64,000 bases of DNA from an uncultured Clostridia bacterium (GCA_947586855.1 CANPXV010000006.1:22945-86944), one strand, 5' to 3'; counted from the first letter of the stretch, positions 47,134-57,600 are shown. The notes: generated by a model from the sequence alone, not told the origin. Translations and numbers: made by a program.

Positions 47134-49200
47134 GTGAAACGTTGGTATATAGTGATAGCAATCCTTGTTTTGGCCACGGTGACAGTGTTTGCCATGCCCT
47201 CGATTGCCTTTGCCGTACCCTATTCTACCGAGACGATCGGCCCCGAGAGCAGCGTTGTGCCCACACAAACGGCCTACACGCCCACGGGTAAGATCGTGTT
47301 GCCCGCAGTCACGTCCAATAACGACAAAAAGGGCATGGACTTTGCAATAGAGGAGGCGGCAGACGTTGCAAACAGCAAGGTGTACATCGCCGACGCCAAG
47401 TCGGCATGCGTCACCGTGCTCAGCATGACGGGCGATCAGCTCGGCGTCATCGGCTCGGGCACGCTCAACACTCCCACAGGCGTGGCGCTGGACGACAAGT
47501 GGTTGTATGTCGCAGATTCAGGCAACAACAAAATTTACATATTCGACAAAGCAGGCGAGTCGCAGGGCGAGATTTCCAAGCCCACCAACCCATTGGTCGG
47601 TGCCGACACGCCCTTTGTGCCTGCCAAGGTGACGGTGGACCGTCGAGGCAATCTGTATGTGGTAAGTACGGGCTGTTCCAGCGGGTTGATGCAGCTTAGC
47701 CTTGTCAGGGACGAAAACGGCGCTCTGCAAGGAGAATTTGTGGGCTATGTGGGCGCAAACGAAACGCAGGCCACATTCCAATCCCTGTTGCAGGATCTGT
47801 TTTTCTCCGACGCACAGAAAAGCGACTTTTTGGCGGTGCCGCGTTCTCCCACGAACGTCGCCATCAACAGCCGAGGCCTGATATACACCGTCACAAACAA
47901 TTCGCACAGCAACGCCGTCAAAAAGCTCAACACGCTGGGCAACGCTATCATGTCCCCCTCCGTCAACTACGCAAGGACGGTTGCAGTGAGCATTGACGAC
48001 GCCGAAAACATCTTCTCGGTGGACAACGACGGCTACATCACCGTGTTTGACAGCTACGGCGATTTGCTGTTCCGCTTCGGCGGCAAAGATTCCGAAGAGC
48101 GTCTGGGCAGTTTGTCCATTCCTGCGGCGATCGAAGTGCTCAGCGACGGCTCGATAGTGGTGCTGGACGAGGACTACCGTATGGCCACCGTGTATCAACG
48201 CACAGAGTTTGCCGAAAAGGTGTTCAAAGCGGTCAGCTACTACAAGGATGGCCTTTATCTGGAAGGCGAAAACGATTGGAAAGATATCCTGCGCCTCAAC
48301 AGCAGTTTCATCGTATCCTACAAGGCGCTTGCCCGTGCCAGCATGAAGCGGGGCGACTACGAGACGGCGCTCAGACAGTTCAAGCTGGCGGAGGACAAGG
48401 ACGGCTACTCCGAGGCCTATTGGGAGATCCGCAACGATTGGTTGCAGGATAACGTAGGTTGGATAGTGGCAGTCATTCTGGTGCTGGTGGTGTTGGTGGT
48501 GGTGTGGAAGATCATCGACAAAAAGAAGCCGAAATTGCTGGCTCCCGTCAAGGCGGGCGTGAGCAAAGTTACCAACGTGCGCATCGTGAGAGAGCTGCTC
48601 TTCACCAAAAACTACTTCAAATCCGCCCCCGACGCCGTGTATCAGACCAAGTATCACGAGGCAACAAGCGTTTGGTCGGCATTGATACTGTACGTGTGGT
48701 TTGTGGTGTTGCAGCTGCTGGATGTGCTGGTGACGGGCTACCTGTTCAACAGCAACAGCGTCTACAACAGCAATGCGCTGCGCATTGTGCTCACATCTAC
48801 GGCCGTGCTGTTTGCGTTGGTGTTGTGCAACTACTTTGTCAGCACCGTATCGGACGGCGAAGGCAAACTCAAACACTGCTTCATATCCTTCATATATGCG
48901 CTGGCGCCCTATCTGATATTGGCGCTGCCCATGTTTGTGATAAGCAGATTCCTCACCTACAACGAGCAGATCATCTACGATTTGCTGATGGTCATTATCT
49001 ACGGTTGGAGTGCAGTGTGCATTTTCCGCACGATAATGGAGCTGCACGACTACACTTTCTGGCAGGCTGTCAAGAACATAATTTTGACATTGTTTGCCTT
49101 TGTCATGGCAATACTGTTTGTCATTGTACTGCGCATGTTGGTAACCCAATTCTTCGGTTACTTTGCGTCACTGTTCAGGGAGATGTTCACCCATGCTTAA
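47134..49200 (+). CDS. Exported NHL-type beta-propeller fused to a Yip1-type membrane domain
   Basis: The 688-residue protein starts at GTG with CGGAGG upstream. It has a signal peptide (1-27), an extracytoplasmic six-bladed NHL-like propeller (about 45-350, with repeated 'P.GVALDDKWLYVADSGNNKIYIFD'-type blades), a short TPR-like segment (about 378-425), a membrane helix (about 445-465) and a C-terminal Yip1-like domain with five helices (about 510-680). Proteins of this design occur in other Firmicutes beside DUF5696 proteins and sugar ABC permeases. Its role is not known; a surface sensor or assembly factor for the importer is a guess. Confidence 0.8.
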   Translation: MKRWYIVIAILVLATVTVFAMPSIAFAVPYSTETIGPESSVVPTQTAYTPTGKIVLPAVTSNNDKKGMDFAIEEAADVANSKVYIADAKSACVTVLSMTGDQLGVIGSGTLNTPTGVALDDKWLYVADSGNNKIYIFDKAGESQGEISKPTNPLVGADTPFVPAKVTVDRRGNLYVVSTGCSSGLMQLSLVRDENGALQGEFVGYVGANETQATFQSLLQDLFFSDAQKSDFLAVPRSPTNVAINSRGLIYTVTNNSHSNAVKKLNTLGNAIMSPSVNYARTVAVSIDDAENIFSVDNDGYITVFDSYGDLLFRFGGKDSEERLGSLSIPAAIEVLSDGSIVVLDEDYRMATVYQRTEFAEKVFKAVSYYKDGLYLEGENDWKDILRLNSSFIVSYKALARASMKRGDYETALRQFKLAEDKDGYSEAYWEIRNDWLQDNVGWIVAVILVLVVLVVVWKIIDKKKPKLLAPVKAGVSKVTNVRIVRELLFTKNYFKSAPDAVYQTKYHEATSVWSALILYVWFVVLQLLDVLVTGYLFNSNSVYNSNALRIVLTSTAVLFALVLCNYFVSTVSDGEGKLKHCFISFIYALAPYLILALPMFVISRFLTYNEQIIYDLLMVIIYGWSAVCIFRTIMELHDYTFWQAVKNIILTLFAFVMAILFVIVLRMLVTQFFGYFASLFREMFTHA

Positions 49201-51355
49201 AAAACTATTGATTTTAGCGTTGTGCATAGTGCTTGTCGTCTCCGTCGCCATAGGCATCGTGTATGCCGACGATCCTGTCACCCCGCCGGACGAGCAGGAA
49301 GACGTCGGGACGGAGAACACCTACTATACGGTTGAGATTGGCGACGCTGTTCTCAAAGTGAACACTTTCAACCTCAATATGGAAATTACCAAGGGCAACC
49401 GCACTTGGTACAGTGGCAACAGGCCGGTAGACGAAGAAGGCAACTATCTGGACGGCATGGCGTACCTCGGCAGCAGAGTTACCGACGGTATCACCGTGGG
49501 CTACCGCAACCTCAACAGCAACAACAAGATAGTGCAGGCAGAGTCCATCACCAATCTGGTCTCCGCCCCCGGCGAGGACAGCCCAGTCAGCAAATTTGAC
49601 GAGAGGGACGACGGCTTTGACGCCACGCTGCGCCTCAGAAGCAACGCCGGCACGCTCAGCTTCAAGTTGCAGGTGCGTTTTGACGGCACCAACCTGAAAG
49701 CCACCGTGCCCAACAGCTCCATTGTAGAAGGCGGCAATATGGGCTTGGAGCAGATCACGCTGTTCCCCTACTTCGACGGCAGCTATCAGCAGACGGAAGG
49801 GCAGATATTTATCCCCGACGGCAGCGGTGCGCTCATCGATCTCAGCGTGCCCACACGTGCCAGAAACGGCTACAACGAGCGTGTCTACGGCGAGGACTTG
49901 TCCTACGTCAACACGGCGCAAAGCAACAACCAGCCGGAGCGTGTCACGATGCCCGTGCTGGCCACCCTCTATCCCGACGGCGGCACCACAATGATCGCCA
50001 CCAAGGGCGCAGAGTACTGCCGTGTTGTTGCCAATGCCAGCGGCACAAACAACATGGATTACAACAGGGCCTGCTTCTCCTTTGTTTACAGAGAGGAGTA
50101 TTTCAGGGTGTATGACGACAAGGGCACAACGTCCAACTATCCGTCCATGTCCGAGCGCAGCGAGTTCGACGCTCAGATAACCTACACGCTCATGGACGAG
50201 GGCGTCAACATCGCCGACGTGGCCGAAGTGTACCGCAAACATCTGGATCTCAAACAATCGTCCATTCAGAACGTCGGCTTGCGCCTGCAATTTTTGATGG
50301 CGGAAAACAAGCCATCTATGTTCGGCCGCACCAAGGTCACCATGACCACGACGGACTACTTGGAGAGCGTTGTGCGAGACGTCAACTCCTACTGCAAGGG
50401 CCTCACGGTCTCCGTCACGGGCTACCAAAGGGGCGGTCTGGGCGGATCGGGAGCGTCGGTGTTCCCCATGGCGGGCAAGTCCTCCTTCAAATCGCTGGGC
50501 AAAACGCTCACCACTCTCGACGTGCCGCTGTGTTTCTCGGTGGATTACGTCCGCATACACGAGCGTGCAAGCATAGCCAAGGGCGACCTGTTGCAAAACA
50601 TTTCGGAGCAGTTTGTGACCTTGGCCGATACCCGTGCCGGATCCAACGTGACCTATCGTGTGCTCAAACCCTCGTACAGTCTGGACAATCTGCTTTCGGA
50701 TGCTGACGACCTGCAAGACTTTTATGCGGGCATCGAGGCCTCCAATCTGGGCGCAATGCTGTTTTCGGGATACAAGTCGGAGGTTTTCTCTCGCAGCGAC
50801 CTCATCAAATCCACGTGCGATGCGATAGGCAGTCTGCAAGTGCCCATTGCCCTGTCCAACCCCAACGACTACATGTTTGGCGTGCTGGATAGCTATGTGG
50901 ACGCACCGATAGAGTACTCGGCCTACCTCATCGAGACGGAAAGCGTGCCCTTCCTGCAAATGGTGCTGGGCGGCAGCGTGCCGATGTACTCCGAGGCGCT
51001 CAATCTGGACTTCACCGGTCAACAATTGATACTGCGCCTCATCGACAGCAACGTGTACCCCTCCTTTATCCTCACCGAGCAGGACGCCATCGAGCTGTAC
51101 GGCACTGACAGTCAAAGCATCTTTACTTCCTCCTTCGATGTGTGGAAGTACAGCATAAGCGACACCTACAAGCAAGTCAACGACGTGCTCAGTCAAGTGG
51201 TGGGCGAGCACATTGTCAACAGAACGCAAGTGGCTGCCAATGTGTATGTCAACACCTACTCTAACCAAGTCAAAACGGTTGTAAACTACTCTTCCACCCC
51301 CTACACCTATCAAGGTAAGCTGATTGATGCGATGACGGCAGAAGTTGTGCGCTAA
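49193..51355 (+). CDS. Exported DUF5696-type protein
   Basis: ATG at 49193 with AGGGAG upstream overlaps the previous gene by 8 bases. The 720-residue protein has a signal peptide (1-25) with no lipobox cysteine, an N-terminal beta-rich half ('MEITKGNRTWYSGNRPV', 'FFIPDGSGALI'-like motif at about 205-220) and a C-terminal half that looks like a TIM barrel ('VPLCFSVDYVRIH', 'SNLGAMLFSGYKSEVFSR', 'SVPFLQMVLGG'). The size, order of motifs and position between Yip1 and permease genes fit the DUF5696 family, which resembles glycoside hydrolases in its second half. Function is unproven. Confidence 0.75.
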   Translation: MLKKLLILALCIVLVVSVAIGIVYADDPVTPPDEQEDVGTENTYYTVEIGDAVLKVNTFNLNMEITKGNRTWYSGNRPVDEEGNYLDGMAYLGSRVTDGITVGYRNLNSNNKIVQAESITNLVSAPGEDSPVSKFDERDDGFDATLRLRSNAGTLSFKLQVRFDGTNLKATVPNSSIVEGGNMGLEQITLFPYFDGSYQQTEGQIFIPDGSGALIDLSVPTRARNGYNERVYGEDLSYVNTAQSNNQPERVTMPVLATLYPDGGTTMIATKGAEYCRVVANASGTNNMDYNRACFSFVYREEYFRVYDDKGTTSNYPSMSERSEFDAQITYTLMDEGVNIADVAEVYRKHLDLKQSSIQNVGLRLQFLMAENKPSMFGRTKVTMTTTDYLESVVRDVNSYCKGLTVSVTGYQRGGLGGSGASVFPMAGKSSFKSLGKTLTTLDVPLCFSVDYVRIHERASIAKGDLLQNISEQFVTLADTRAGSNVTYRVLKPSYSLDNLLSDADDLQDFYAGIEASNLGAMLFSGYKSEVFSRSDLIKSTCDAIGSLQVPIALSNPNDYMFGVLDSYVDAPIEYSAYLIETESVPFLQMVLGGSVPMYSEALNLDFTGQQLILRLIDSNVYPSFILTEQDAIELYGTDSQSIFTSSFDVWKYSISDTYKQVNDVLSQVVGEHIVNRTQVAANVYVNTYSNQVKTVVNYSSTPYTYQGKLIDAMTAEVVR

Positions 51356-51372
51356 ATCACCAACAAACAACT

Positions 51373-52248
51373 ATGAAAAAAGCAAAAAAACAAAAAATTC
51401 AATACACTCGTTCGGAAGTGCTTTCGGGATACGCATTTTGCGCACTGTGGCTTGTGGGCTTTATGGCGTTTATGCTGTACCCGATCATCCAGACCTTTGT
51501 GTTCAGCTTCAACGACGTAACCGTCCGAGAGGGCGCCTTCGAGATGAAAAGCGTGGGCTTCGAGTACTACATCAGGGCACTGACGCAGGATACGGACTTT
51601 TTGCAAGGCCTTGAAGACTACGCCATCAAGCTGGTGCTGTATGTGCCCGTCATCACCGTTATTTCGCTGATACTTGCCATGCTGCTCAACAACAAATTGA
51701 AGGGCACGGGGTTGTTCCGCACGATATTCTTTCTGCCCGTCATCATCACCAGCGGCCCCGTCATGCAGATTTTCATCGAGCAGGGCGTTGCGTCCTTCCC
51801 CGGGGTTGAAGAGCTCATCAACTTTGAGGCCCTTGCCGGCACGGTGCCGCAGTTTCTGCTGGACGCATTGCAGTTTCTCACAAGCGAGTTCATCATGATA
51901 CTGTGGTTCAGCGGTATCCAGATATTGGTGTTTATGACCGGCCTGCAAAAGATGGACAAGAATATGTACGAGGCGGCGCAGATCGACGGCGCATCCAAGT
52001 GGGAGATGTTCTGGAAGCTGACCCTGCCCGCACTCAACCCGACGATAGTGCTCAACGTGGTGTTCACGGTGGTGATGCAGTCGGTGTTCTCCCTCAACCC
52101 GATCATCACCCGCATCAAGGGCTATATGCAACAGGAGGGCTACGGCTATGCGTCGGCCACGGCATGGATCTACTTTGTGGTGATGCTGGCGCTGCTGGGA
52201 CTGTCCGTGCTGATATTCAAGAAACACGAAAGGAGGGTCAAGAGATGA
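51373..52248 (+). CDS. Carbohydrate ABC transporter permease, MalF/UgpA type (second pair)
   Basis: The 291-residue protein has six membrane helices, 'GYAFCALWLVGFMAFMLYPIIQTFVFSFNDV' at the start and the coupling loop 'DKNMYEAAQIDGASKWEMFWKLTLPALNP' with a good EAA box. There is no recognisable ribosome site, so its translation probably depends on the DUF5696 gene ending 17 bases upstream. Its stop overlaps the start of the next permease (ATGA). With that gene it makes the second channel of the locus. Confidence 0.92.
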   Translation: MKKAKKQKIQYTRSEVLSGYAFCALWLVGFMAFMLYPIIQTFVFSFNDVTVREGAFEMKSVGFEYYIRALTQDTDFLQGLEDYAIKLVLYVPVITVISLILAMLLNNKLKGTGLFRTIFFLPVIITSGPVMQIFIEQGVASFPGVEELINFEALAGTVPQFLLDALQFLTSEFIMILWFSGIQILVFMTGLQKMDKNMYEAAQIDGASKWEMFWKLTLPALNPTIVLNVVFTVVMQSVFSLNPIITRIKGYMQQEGYGYASATAWIYFVVMLALLGLSVLIFKKHERRVKR

Positions 52249-53804
52249 GCAAACGTACTCCTTCCTCGCAGACGCCGCAAAACGACGAGCAATTGCAAAC
52301 CAACCTGACGGAGCAACAGACAAGCGAAGTCAACGCCGAAGCTGCACAGCCCGTGGCAGACGCCCCGACGGCCGCTCCGACGGCAACGGCGCAACCCGCA
52401 ACGGACAGCCTTGCAGAAAGCACCGCAAGCGCCGCCGACGAAGCCGACGAAAAAGAGAGCTTTGGCGCACGTCTCAAAGGCTTCTTTGTGATGTTGGGCA
52501 GCAAAATCGGTACATACTTTGTCAATTTGGGCAAGCGTTTTTGCGCCTTCTGGGTCAGATTTTGGCACAAAACGGTCAGATTTTTCAAAAACGTAGGCGT
52601 GTTCTTCCGCATGTTGTGGTCGCTGTGCGTCGAGGCCAAGCTGAAACTTGACGACAAACGCAAGGCCCGCAAGCAGCGCAAGGCAGAGGCGCGGGGCATT
52701 CAGCTTGAAGTCGCTCCCGAGCAGCAGGATCAGCCCGTTGCAGACGAGCAACAGTCCGCCGAGGCCGAGCCAATCGTTGTCACCGACAAACAGCCTCTTG
52801 ACGAAACCGTTGTCGAGGACTCCGAGCAGGAAGAAGCTGTGGACGAAGTGTTGCTTATGCGCAGCAAATTTGCCCATTTCTTCCGTCGCCGCACCAAGGA
52901 CGAATGGAAGGTGGCGCTGCTCGGCAACAACGAAAAGAAGGGCGCAATTCCCCTTATCATATGCTATGCGCTGTTGATATTGTTCGGTTTTGTGTACATC
53001 TACCCCATATTGTACATGCTGGCCTATTCGCTGATGGGCGAAAGCGACGTTGCCAACCCCATGGTTACCTATTGGCCCACCGAGTGGCAATGGAGCAACT
53101 ACCGAGAGGCCTCTCGCACGTTGGATTTCTTCAACACACTGCTGCAAACGGCGTATATATCGGTGTTGCCGTCCATTTTCCAGACGGTGGCCTGCGGTAT
53201 CACCGCTTACGGATTGGCACGGTTCCGCTTCCCCGGCAAAAAGCTGATTTTCACCCTGATAATCCTCACGTTTATCATCCCGCCTCAGCTTACCATGATG
53301 CCGCAGCTTATCACCTTCACCAAGTTCGGCTTCTCGGGCAACGTGCTCAGCTACATGGTGCCGGCGGCATTCGGGCAAGGTATCAAATCGGCCGTATTCA
53401 TACTGATCTTCTACCAATTTTTCCGTGGGATACCCGACTCGGTGGTGGAAGCGGCCAAGATAGACGGCGCCAACTCCTTCCAGATCTTTGTCAAGATCGG
53501 TATCCCTGCCGCCGTACCCGCAATATTGCTCAGCTTTTTGTTGTCGGTGGTGTGGTACTACAACGAGACTGTGCTTGCCGACGTCTATCTGGGCAACACC
53601 GTCAAACTGTTGCCGGTGGAGTTGGAAAAATTCCGCGAGACCTTCGACCGCCTCAATGGCACCTCTGCCAGCGGAAAGACAGTCAGCGAGGCAATCTACA
53701 TGGCAGGTACCCTGCTTAACGTGTTGCCGCTCATCATCATGTACTTCTTCACTCAAAAGTACTTTGTGGACGGCATCGACAAGGCCGGTATCACAGGCGA
53801 ATAA
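52245..53804 (+). CDS. MalG-type permease with a 230-residue N-terminal cytoplasmic extension
   Basis: The start at 52245 has AGGAGGG and an ATGA overlap with the previous stop. Of 519 residues, the last 285 are a normal MalG-like permease ('LADVYLGNT', 'PDSVVEAAKIDGANSFQIFVKIGIPAAVP' coupling loop, 'FVDGIDKAGITGE' end). The first 230 are unusual. Residues 1-70 are Ala/Thr/Gln/Glu-rich and probably disordered. Residues about 75-145 are an amphipathic, Phe/Trp/Lys-rich stretch ('FFVMLGSKIGTYFVNLGKRF'), and an acidic Gln/Glu-rich region follows. This tail could bind the membrane or the ATPase. Most MalG proteins have under 30 residues there. Confidence 0.9.
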   Translation: MSKRTPSSQTPQNDEQLQTNLTEQQTSEVNAEAAQPVADAPTAAPTATAQPATDSLAESTASAADEADEKESFGARLKGFFVMLGSKIGTYFVNLGKRFCAFWVRFWHKTVRFFKNVGVFFRMLWSLCVEAKLKLDDKRKARKQRKAEARGIQLEVAPEQQDQPVADEQQSAEAEPIVVTDKQPLDETVVEDSEQEEAVDEVLLMRSKFAHFFRRRTKDEWKVALLGNNEKKGAIPLIICYALLILFGFVYIYPILYMLAYSLMGESDVANPMVTYWPTEWQWSNYREASRTLDFFNTLLQTAYISVLPSIFQTVACGITAYGLARFRFPGKKLIFTLIILTFIIPPQLTMMPQLITFTKFGFSGNVLSYMVPAAFGQGIKSAVFILIFYQFFRGIPDSVVEAAKIDGANSFQIFVKIGIPAAVPAILLSFLLSVVWYYNETVLADVYLGNTVKLLPVELEKFRETFDRLNGTSASGKTVSEAIYMAGTLLNVLPLIIMYFFTQKYFVDGIDKAGITGE

Positions 53805-53822
53805 GCCGAAAAAGGATCTACA

Positions 53823-55154
53823 ATGAAAAAATTTTGGACAAGTATTTGCTCGATAGTGCTTGCGGCGGCAATGCTGCTGTGCCTTGTGGCCTGCGGCGAG
53901 CCGTCCAAGGACCAACTGTTAAAGGACTATTCGGAGGCTATCGAGCAGGAAATGAAGGGCTGTTTCGATTTCTTCTGGAACGAAACGCAAACCAACGCCG
54001 ATTCTCCCGCATACGGGCTTGTGGCCGACAGGAGCGGCTCGGCGCCAAGCAACGCCTCCATTGCCTCGGTGGGCTTTGGTCTGGCGGCCTATGTCGTGGG
54101 CGTCGAGGAGGGCTACATCACCCGTCAGCAGGGCGAGGAGCGCACCAAGGGCACCTTGCAAACGCTGTTGCGGCTGCAAACTGAGGGCGGCAACGCCACC
54201 AAGCACGGGTTTTTTACCCACTTTCTCAACACAACAACGGCCAAGCCTGCCAGCGGCAGTGAAATTTCCTCCATCGATACAGCCATCATGCTGTGCGGCG
54301 CCATCACCGCAGCGGAGTACTTCGGCGGCGAGGTGGAGACCCTCACCAACCAAATCTATGCTAACGTGGATTGGACGTCCATGCGCATGCAGCGCAACGG
54401 CAAAAAATATATCGCCATGACGTTCAGCGGCGAAACCCCGATAACTCCGTGGGACTACTACGCCGAGCAGCTGATGATATATGTGCTGGGCGCAGGCAGC
54501 CCCAACGAAAACTATCGTCTCGGCGACGAGGAATACTACGATTTCACCCGTCAGCAGGGCAACTACGGCGGACACAAATTCTATTACAGTTGGTTTGGCA
54601 GCATTTTCACCTATCAATTCAGCCATGCCTTCATCGATTTCCGCAACAAAAAGGATCGCAACGGCACCGATTGGTGGGATAACTCTGTGCAAGCGTCTCT
54701 TGCCGCCTACGAATATTGCCAAGATAACGCCAAACTCTCGCAGACCTATGCAGAGGGTGGCTGGGGATTGACCGCATGCGACTCTCCCTCGGGATACAGC
54801 GGCGAACTCGGTTGTCCGCCCCGCGGGTGGAGCTCGTCCGACAACCCCAACTACGAGCGTATACAGGGCACGATAGCTCCCTGCGGCGCAATAGGCAGCG
54901 TGGTGTTTACACCCAAGCAATCGCTGGAAGCATTGACGCACTATCAAGGCATACGCCTGATCAACGGCAAGTACGGCCTCAAAGACAGCTACAATGTGGA
55001 GAGAAGGTTCTACGCCTCCGACTACATCGGCATCGACAAGGGCATTTCGCTGCTTATGCTGTACAACTACAAGTGCGACGGCGTGTGGACGCTCACCAAC
55101 GGCAATCAATATCTGCAAAACGGGCTTGCGGCGCTGGGCTTTACCGCCGCATAG
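53823..55154 (+). CDS. GH144-type glucanase lipoprotein (glycoamylase-like domain)
   Basis: The 443-residue protein has a lipoprotein signal with C24 after 'CLVA'. The rest is an (alpha/alpha)6-barrel domain with family motifs: 'CFDFFWNETQ', 'YGLVADRSG', 'ASIASVGFGLAAYVVGVEEGYI', 'SSIDTAIMLCGAITAAEYF', 'GGWGLTACDSPSGY', 'GTIAPCGAIGSVVFTP' and 'IGIDKGISLLMLYNYK'. GH144 includes endo-beta-1,2-glucanases and related exo-enzymes. Anchored outside, it would cut the polymer into oligosaccharides for the importers encoded upstream. It is 6 bases from a paralog lacking the signal. Confidence 0.85.
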   Translation: MKKFWTSICSIVLAAAMLLCLVACGEPSKDQLLKDYSEAIEQEMKGCFDFFWNETQTNADSPAYGLVADRSGSAPSNASIASVGFGLAAYVVGVEEGYITRQQGEERTKGTLQTLLRLQTEGGNATKHGFFTHFLNTTTAKPASGSEISSIDTAIMLCGAITAAEYFGGEVETLTNQIYANVDWTSMRMQRNGKKYIAMTFSGETPITPWDYYAEQLMIYVLGAGSPNENYRLGDEEYYDFTRQQGNYGGHKFYYSWFGSIFTYQFSHAFIDFRNKKDRNGTDWWDNSVQASLAAYEYCQDNAKLSQTYAEGGWGLTACDSPSGYSGELGCPPRGWSSSDNPNYERIQGTIAPCGAIGSVVFTPKQSLEALTHYQGIRLINGKYGLKDSYNVERRFYASDYIGIDKGISLLMLYNYKCDGVWTLTNGNQYLQNGLAALGFTAA

Positions 55155-55160
55155 GAGAAT

Positions 55161-56435
55161 ATGGATCACAACAAAACTACCATCGGGTCTGCCGCTCGCA
55201 GCGGCGCAGTCGGCACGGCATTGCTAACGGACGAATTGCACGCATGTTTCAACTACTTTTGCGACAACTTTTCCCGCAGTGAGGCCGCCTTCGGCTTGAT
55301 GCCCGACCGCATACCCGATGTCAAGGGCAAAAGCTCGATAGCCGCCACGGGCTACATGTTGGCGGCGATGGCGGTGGGGGCGGATTTCGGCTGGATATCC
55401 CCGGACGAGGCGCAGCAAATTTGCCATCGCACATTGCAAACGTTGCTGCAATTGCCATCGGATAAAGGCTTTTACTTCCACTTTTACGAGACGGCCACGG
55501 GTCTGCGCTACAAGCAAAGCGAGCTTTCCACAATTGACAGCGCCCTGCTGTTTTGCGGAGCGTTGACGGCGGGCGGCTACTTCGGCGGAGAAATCCTCCG
55601 TTTGGCGCAGCTCATCGCCCAACGTGCCGATTGGGGCTACTTCTACGACCCCGACCGCAAGATGTTTCGCATGGCCCGCTACGACGACGTGGGCTGGGTG
55701 GCGCATTGGGACTACTTTGCCGAGCAGCTGATGATATACGTGTTGGCGGCGGCAAACGGGTTTCCGCAGGCACGCACCGCCTATCAAAGTTTCGGCCGAC
55801 TGCACGGCTTTGCGCCCAACGGACAAGACTTTGTGTACACCTGGTGCGGCACGCTGTTCACACACCAATTCAGCCACGCATTTGTGGATTTCCGCAACAT
55901 CACCGACGCCGACGGCTTCGATTGGTTTGCAAATTCCGTCACGGCCAGCGTCAACGATCGTCTGTTCTGCGCCGGTCAGCCGCAGCTGTATCCCGACGGA
56001 ATCTGGGGGCTGACAAGTTGCGCCACACCCGATGGCTATTGCGGGCGTATCGGCTCGGCGCCCAGCGGCAACAACGATACCGAGCACATCTCGGACGGCA
56101 CCGTGCCTCCCTGCGGGGCGTTGGGCAGCATTGTGTTTACCCCCGCCGAGTCACTTGCGGCGCTGGACGTGTTTTCCCGATACCAAGGCCTTGCGGGCCC
56201 CTACGGCCTGTACGACAGTTTCAATCCAAGCAAAGGCTGGGTGGCGCATTGCTACATCAGCATCGACAAGGGCATAACGCTGCTTATGGGCGCCAACTAT
56301 CTGCGCAGCACGGTGTGGAGCAGTTTCCACTCCGTACGGGACGTTCCCCTTGCCCTCGATCGTCTGGGGTTTGTCCCCAAGCACACACAGAAACAGCCGC
56401 CCCGTGCGGACAAAAATACAAACAAAAATAATTGA
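55161..56435 (+). CDS. GH144-type glucanase, cytoplasmic paralog
   Basis: The 424-residue protein shares the full motif order of the preceding gene ('YGLMPDR' equivalent 'FGLMPDRIP', '[16 protein letters not shown]', '[19 protein letters not shown]', '[13 protein letters not shown]', '[16 protein letters not shown]', '[16 protein letters not shown]') but has no signal peptide. Its C-terminal 25 residues are basic and disordered ([14 protein letters not shown]). It is probably an intracellular hydrolase for imported oligosaccharides. The pair looks like a tandem duplication with divided location. GGAG lies 5 bases before the ATG. Confidence 0.85.
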   Translation: MDHNKTTIGSAARSGAVGTALLTDELHACFNYFCDNFSRSEAAFGLMPDRIPDVKGKSSIAATGYMLAAMAVGADFGWISPDEAQQICHRTLQTLLQLPSDKGFYFHFYETATGLRYKQSELSTIDSALLFCGALTAGGYFGGEILRLAQLIAQRADWGYFYDPDRKMFRMARYDDVGWVAHWDYFAEQLMIYVLAAANGFPQARTAYQSFGRLHGFAPNGQDFVYTWCGTLFTHQFSHAFVDFRNITDADGFDWFANSVTASVNDRLFCAGQPQLYPDGIWGLTSCATPDGYCGRIGSAPSGNNDTEHISDGTVPPCGALGSIVFTPAESLAALDVFSRYQGLAGPYGLYDSFNPSKGWVAHCYISIDKGITLLMGANYLRSTVWSSFHSVRDVPLALDRLGFVPKHTQKQPPRADKNTNKNN

Positions 56436-56466
56436 CGGCACACCCGTCACCATTCAGGAGGAGCAA

Positions 56467-57600
56467 ATGGCAAACATCTCACTCAAAAACATTGCAAAGG
56501 TGTACCCCGGCGGAGTCCGTGCGGTGCACGACTTCAACCTCGAAATTCACGACAAGGAATTTGTCGTATTCGTAGGTCCATCGGGCTGCGGCAAGTCCAC
56601 AACCCTGCGTATGATTGCCGGTTTGGAGGAAATCAGCGAAGGCGACCTCTACATCGACGACAGACGAGTAAACAACGTCGAGCCCAAGGACAGGGACATA
56701 GCGATGGTGTTCCAAAACTACGCCCTGTACCCCTACATGACCGTGTTCGAAAACATGTCCTTTGGTCTGCGCCTGCGCAAGGTGCCCAAAAAGGAAATCG
56801 AGCAAAAGGTCAAGGCGGCGGCCAAGATTTTGGGATTGGAGGACTACCTCGACCGCAAACCCAAAAACCTGTCCGGCGGTCAGCGCCAGCGTGTCGCATT
56901 GGGACGTGCCATCGTGCGTGACCCCAAGGTGTTTTTGCTGGACGAGCCTCTGTCCAACCTGGACGCCAAAATGCGCACCCAGATGCGCACGGAGATCATC
57001 AAGCTGCACAACCAATTGCAGGCCACATTCATCTACGTCACGCACGACCAGACCGAGGCCATGACCATGGGCACCCGCATCGTCGTGATGAAGGACGGCC
57101 TCATCCAGCAGGTGGATACTCCCGACAACCTGTACACCTACCCCGCCAACAAGTTTGTGGCAGGCTTCATCGGCACGCCCCAGATGAACTTTTTGGATGT
57201 CATCATGGAGGAGGAAGGCGAAGGCGCCTCTCGCAAGCTGTATGCCCGCATAGGCCGCAACCGTCTTCTCATCCATCCGGATACCGTCAAGCGCCTCACC
57301 GCGGACGAAGTAAACAAGCGCCAGTTTGTGCTGGGCGTCCGTCCCGAGGACGTGCATTTCGGCCCCGGATTTGAGGAGCAGTATCCCGACGCCGTCATCA
57401 AGGCCACGGTCAACGTCACCGAAAAGCTGGGCAACGAAACCCTCATCTACTGTTCGGTAGACGGCACCGACGCCGAGATAGTGGTGCGCGGCGGCTCTCG
57501 CTGCAAGGTAGAGGCGGAGGACAAGATCCTGGCATATGTCGACACGCAGCACATCCAGCTGTTCGACTACGACACCGAGCTTACGTTGCTAAAACGCTGA
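56467..57600 (+). CDS. Sugar ABC transporter ATPase, MsmX/UgpC type (third of three)
   Basis: ATG at 56467 with AGGAGGAG is chosen. The 377-residue ATPase has Walker [10 protein letters not shown], a Q-loop '[12 protein letters not shown]', the signature 'LSGGQRQR', Walker B '[12 protein letters not shown]', an H-loop 'THDQTEAM' and a C-terminal TOBE domain ('[15 protein letters not shown]', '[17 protein letters not shown]'). It is the only ATPase in the large glucan locus, so it probably drives both permease pairs. Confidence 0.93.
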   Translation: MANISLKNIAKVYPGGVRAVHDFNLEIHDKEFVVFVGPSGCGKSTTLRMIAGLEEISEGDLYIDDRRVNNVEPKDRDIAMVFQNYALYPYMTVFENMSFGLRLRKVPKKEIEQKVKAAAKILGLEDYLDRKPKNLSGGQRQRVALGRAIVRDPKVFLLDEPLSNLDAKMRTQMRTEIIKLHNQLQATFIYVTHDQTEAMTMGTRIVVMKDGLIQQVDTPDNLYTYPANKFVAGFIGTPQMNFLDVIMEEEGEGASRKLYARIGRNRLLIHPDTVKRLTADEVNKRQFVLGVRPEDVHFGPGFEEQYPDAVIKATVNVTEKLGNETLIYCSVDGTDAEIVVRGGSRCKVEAEDKILAYVDTQHIQLFDYDTELTLLKR

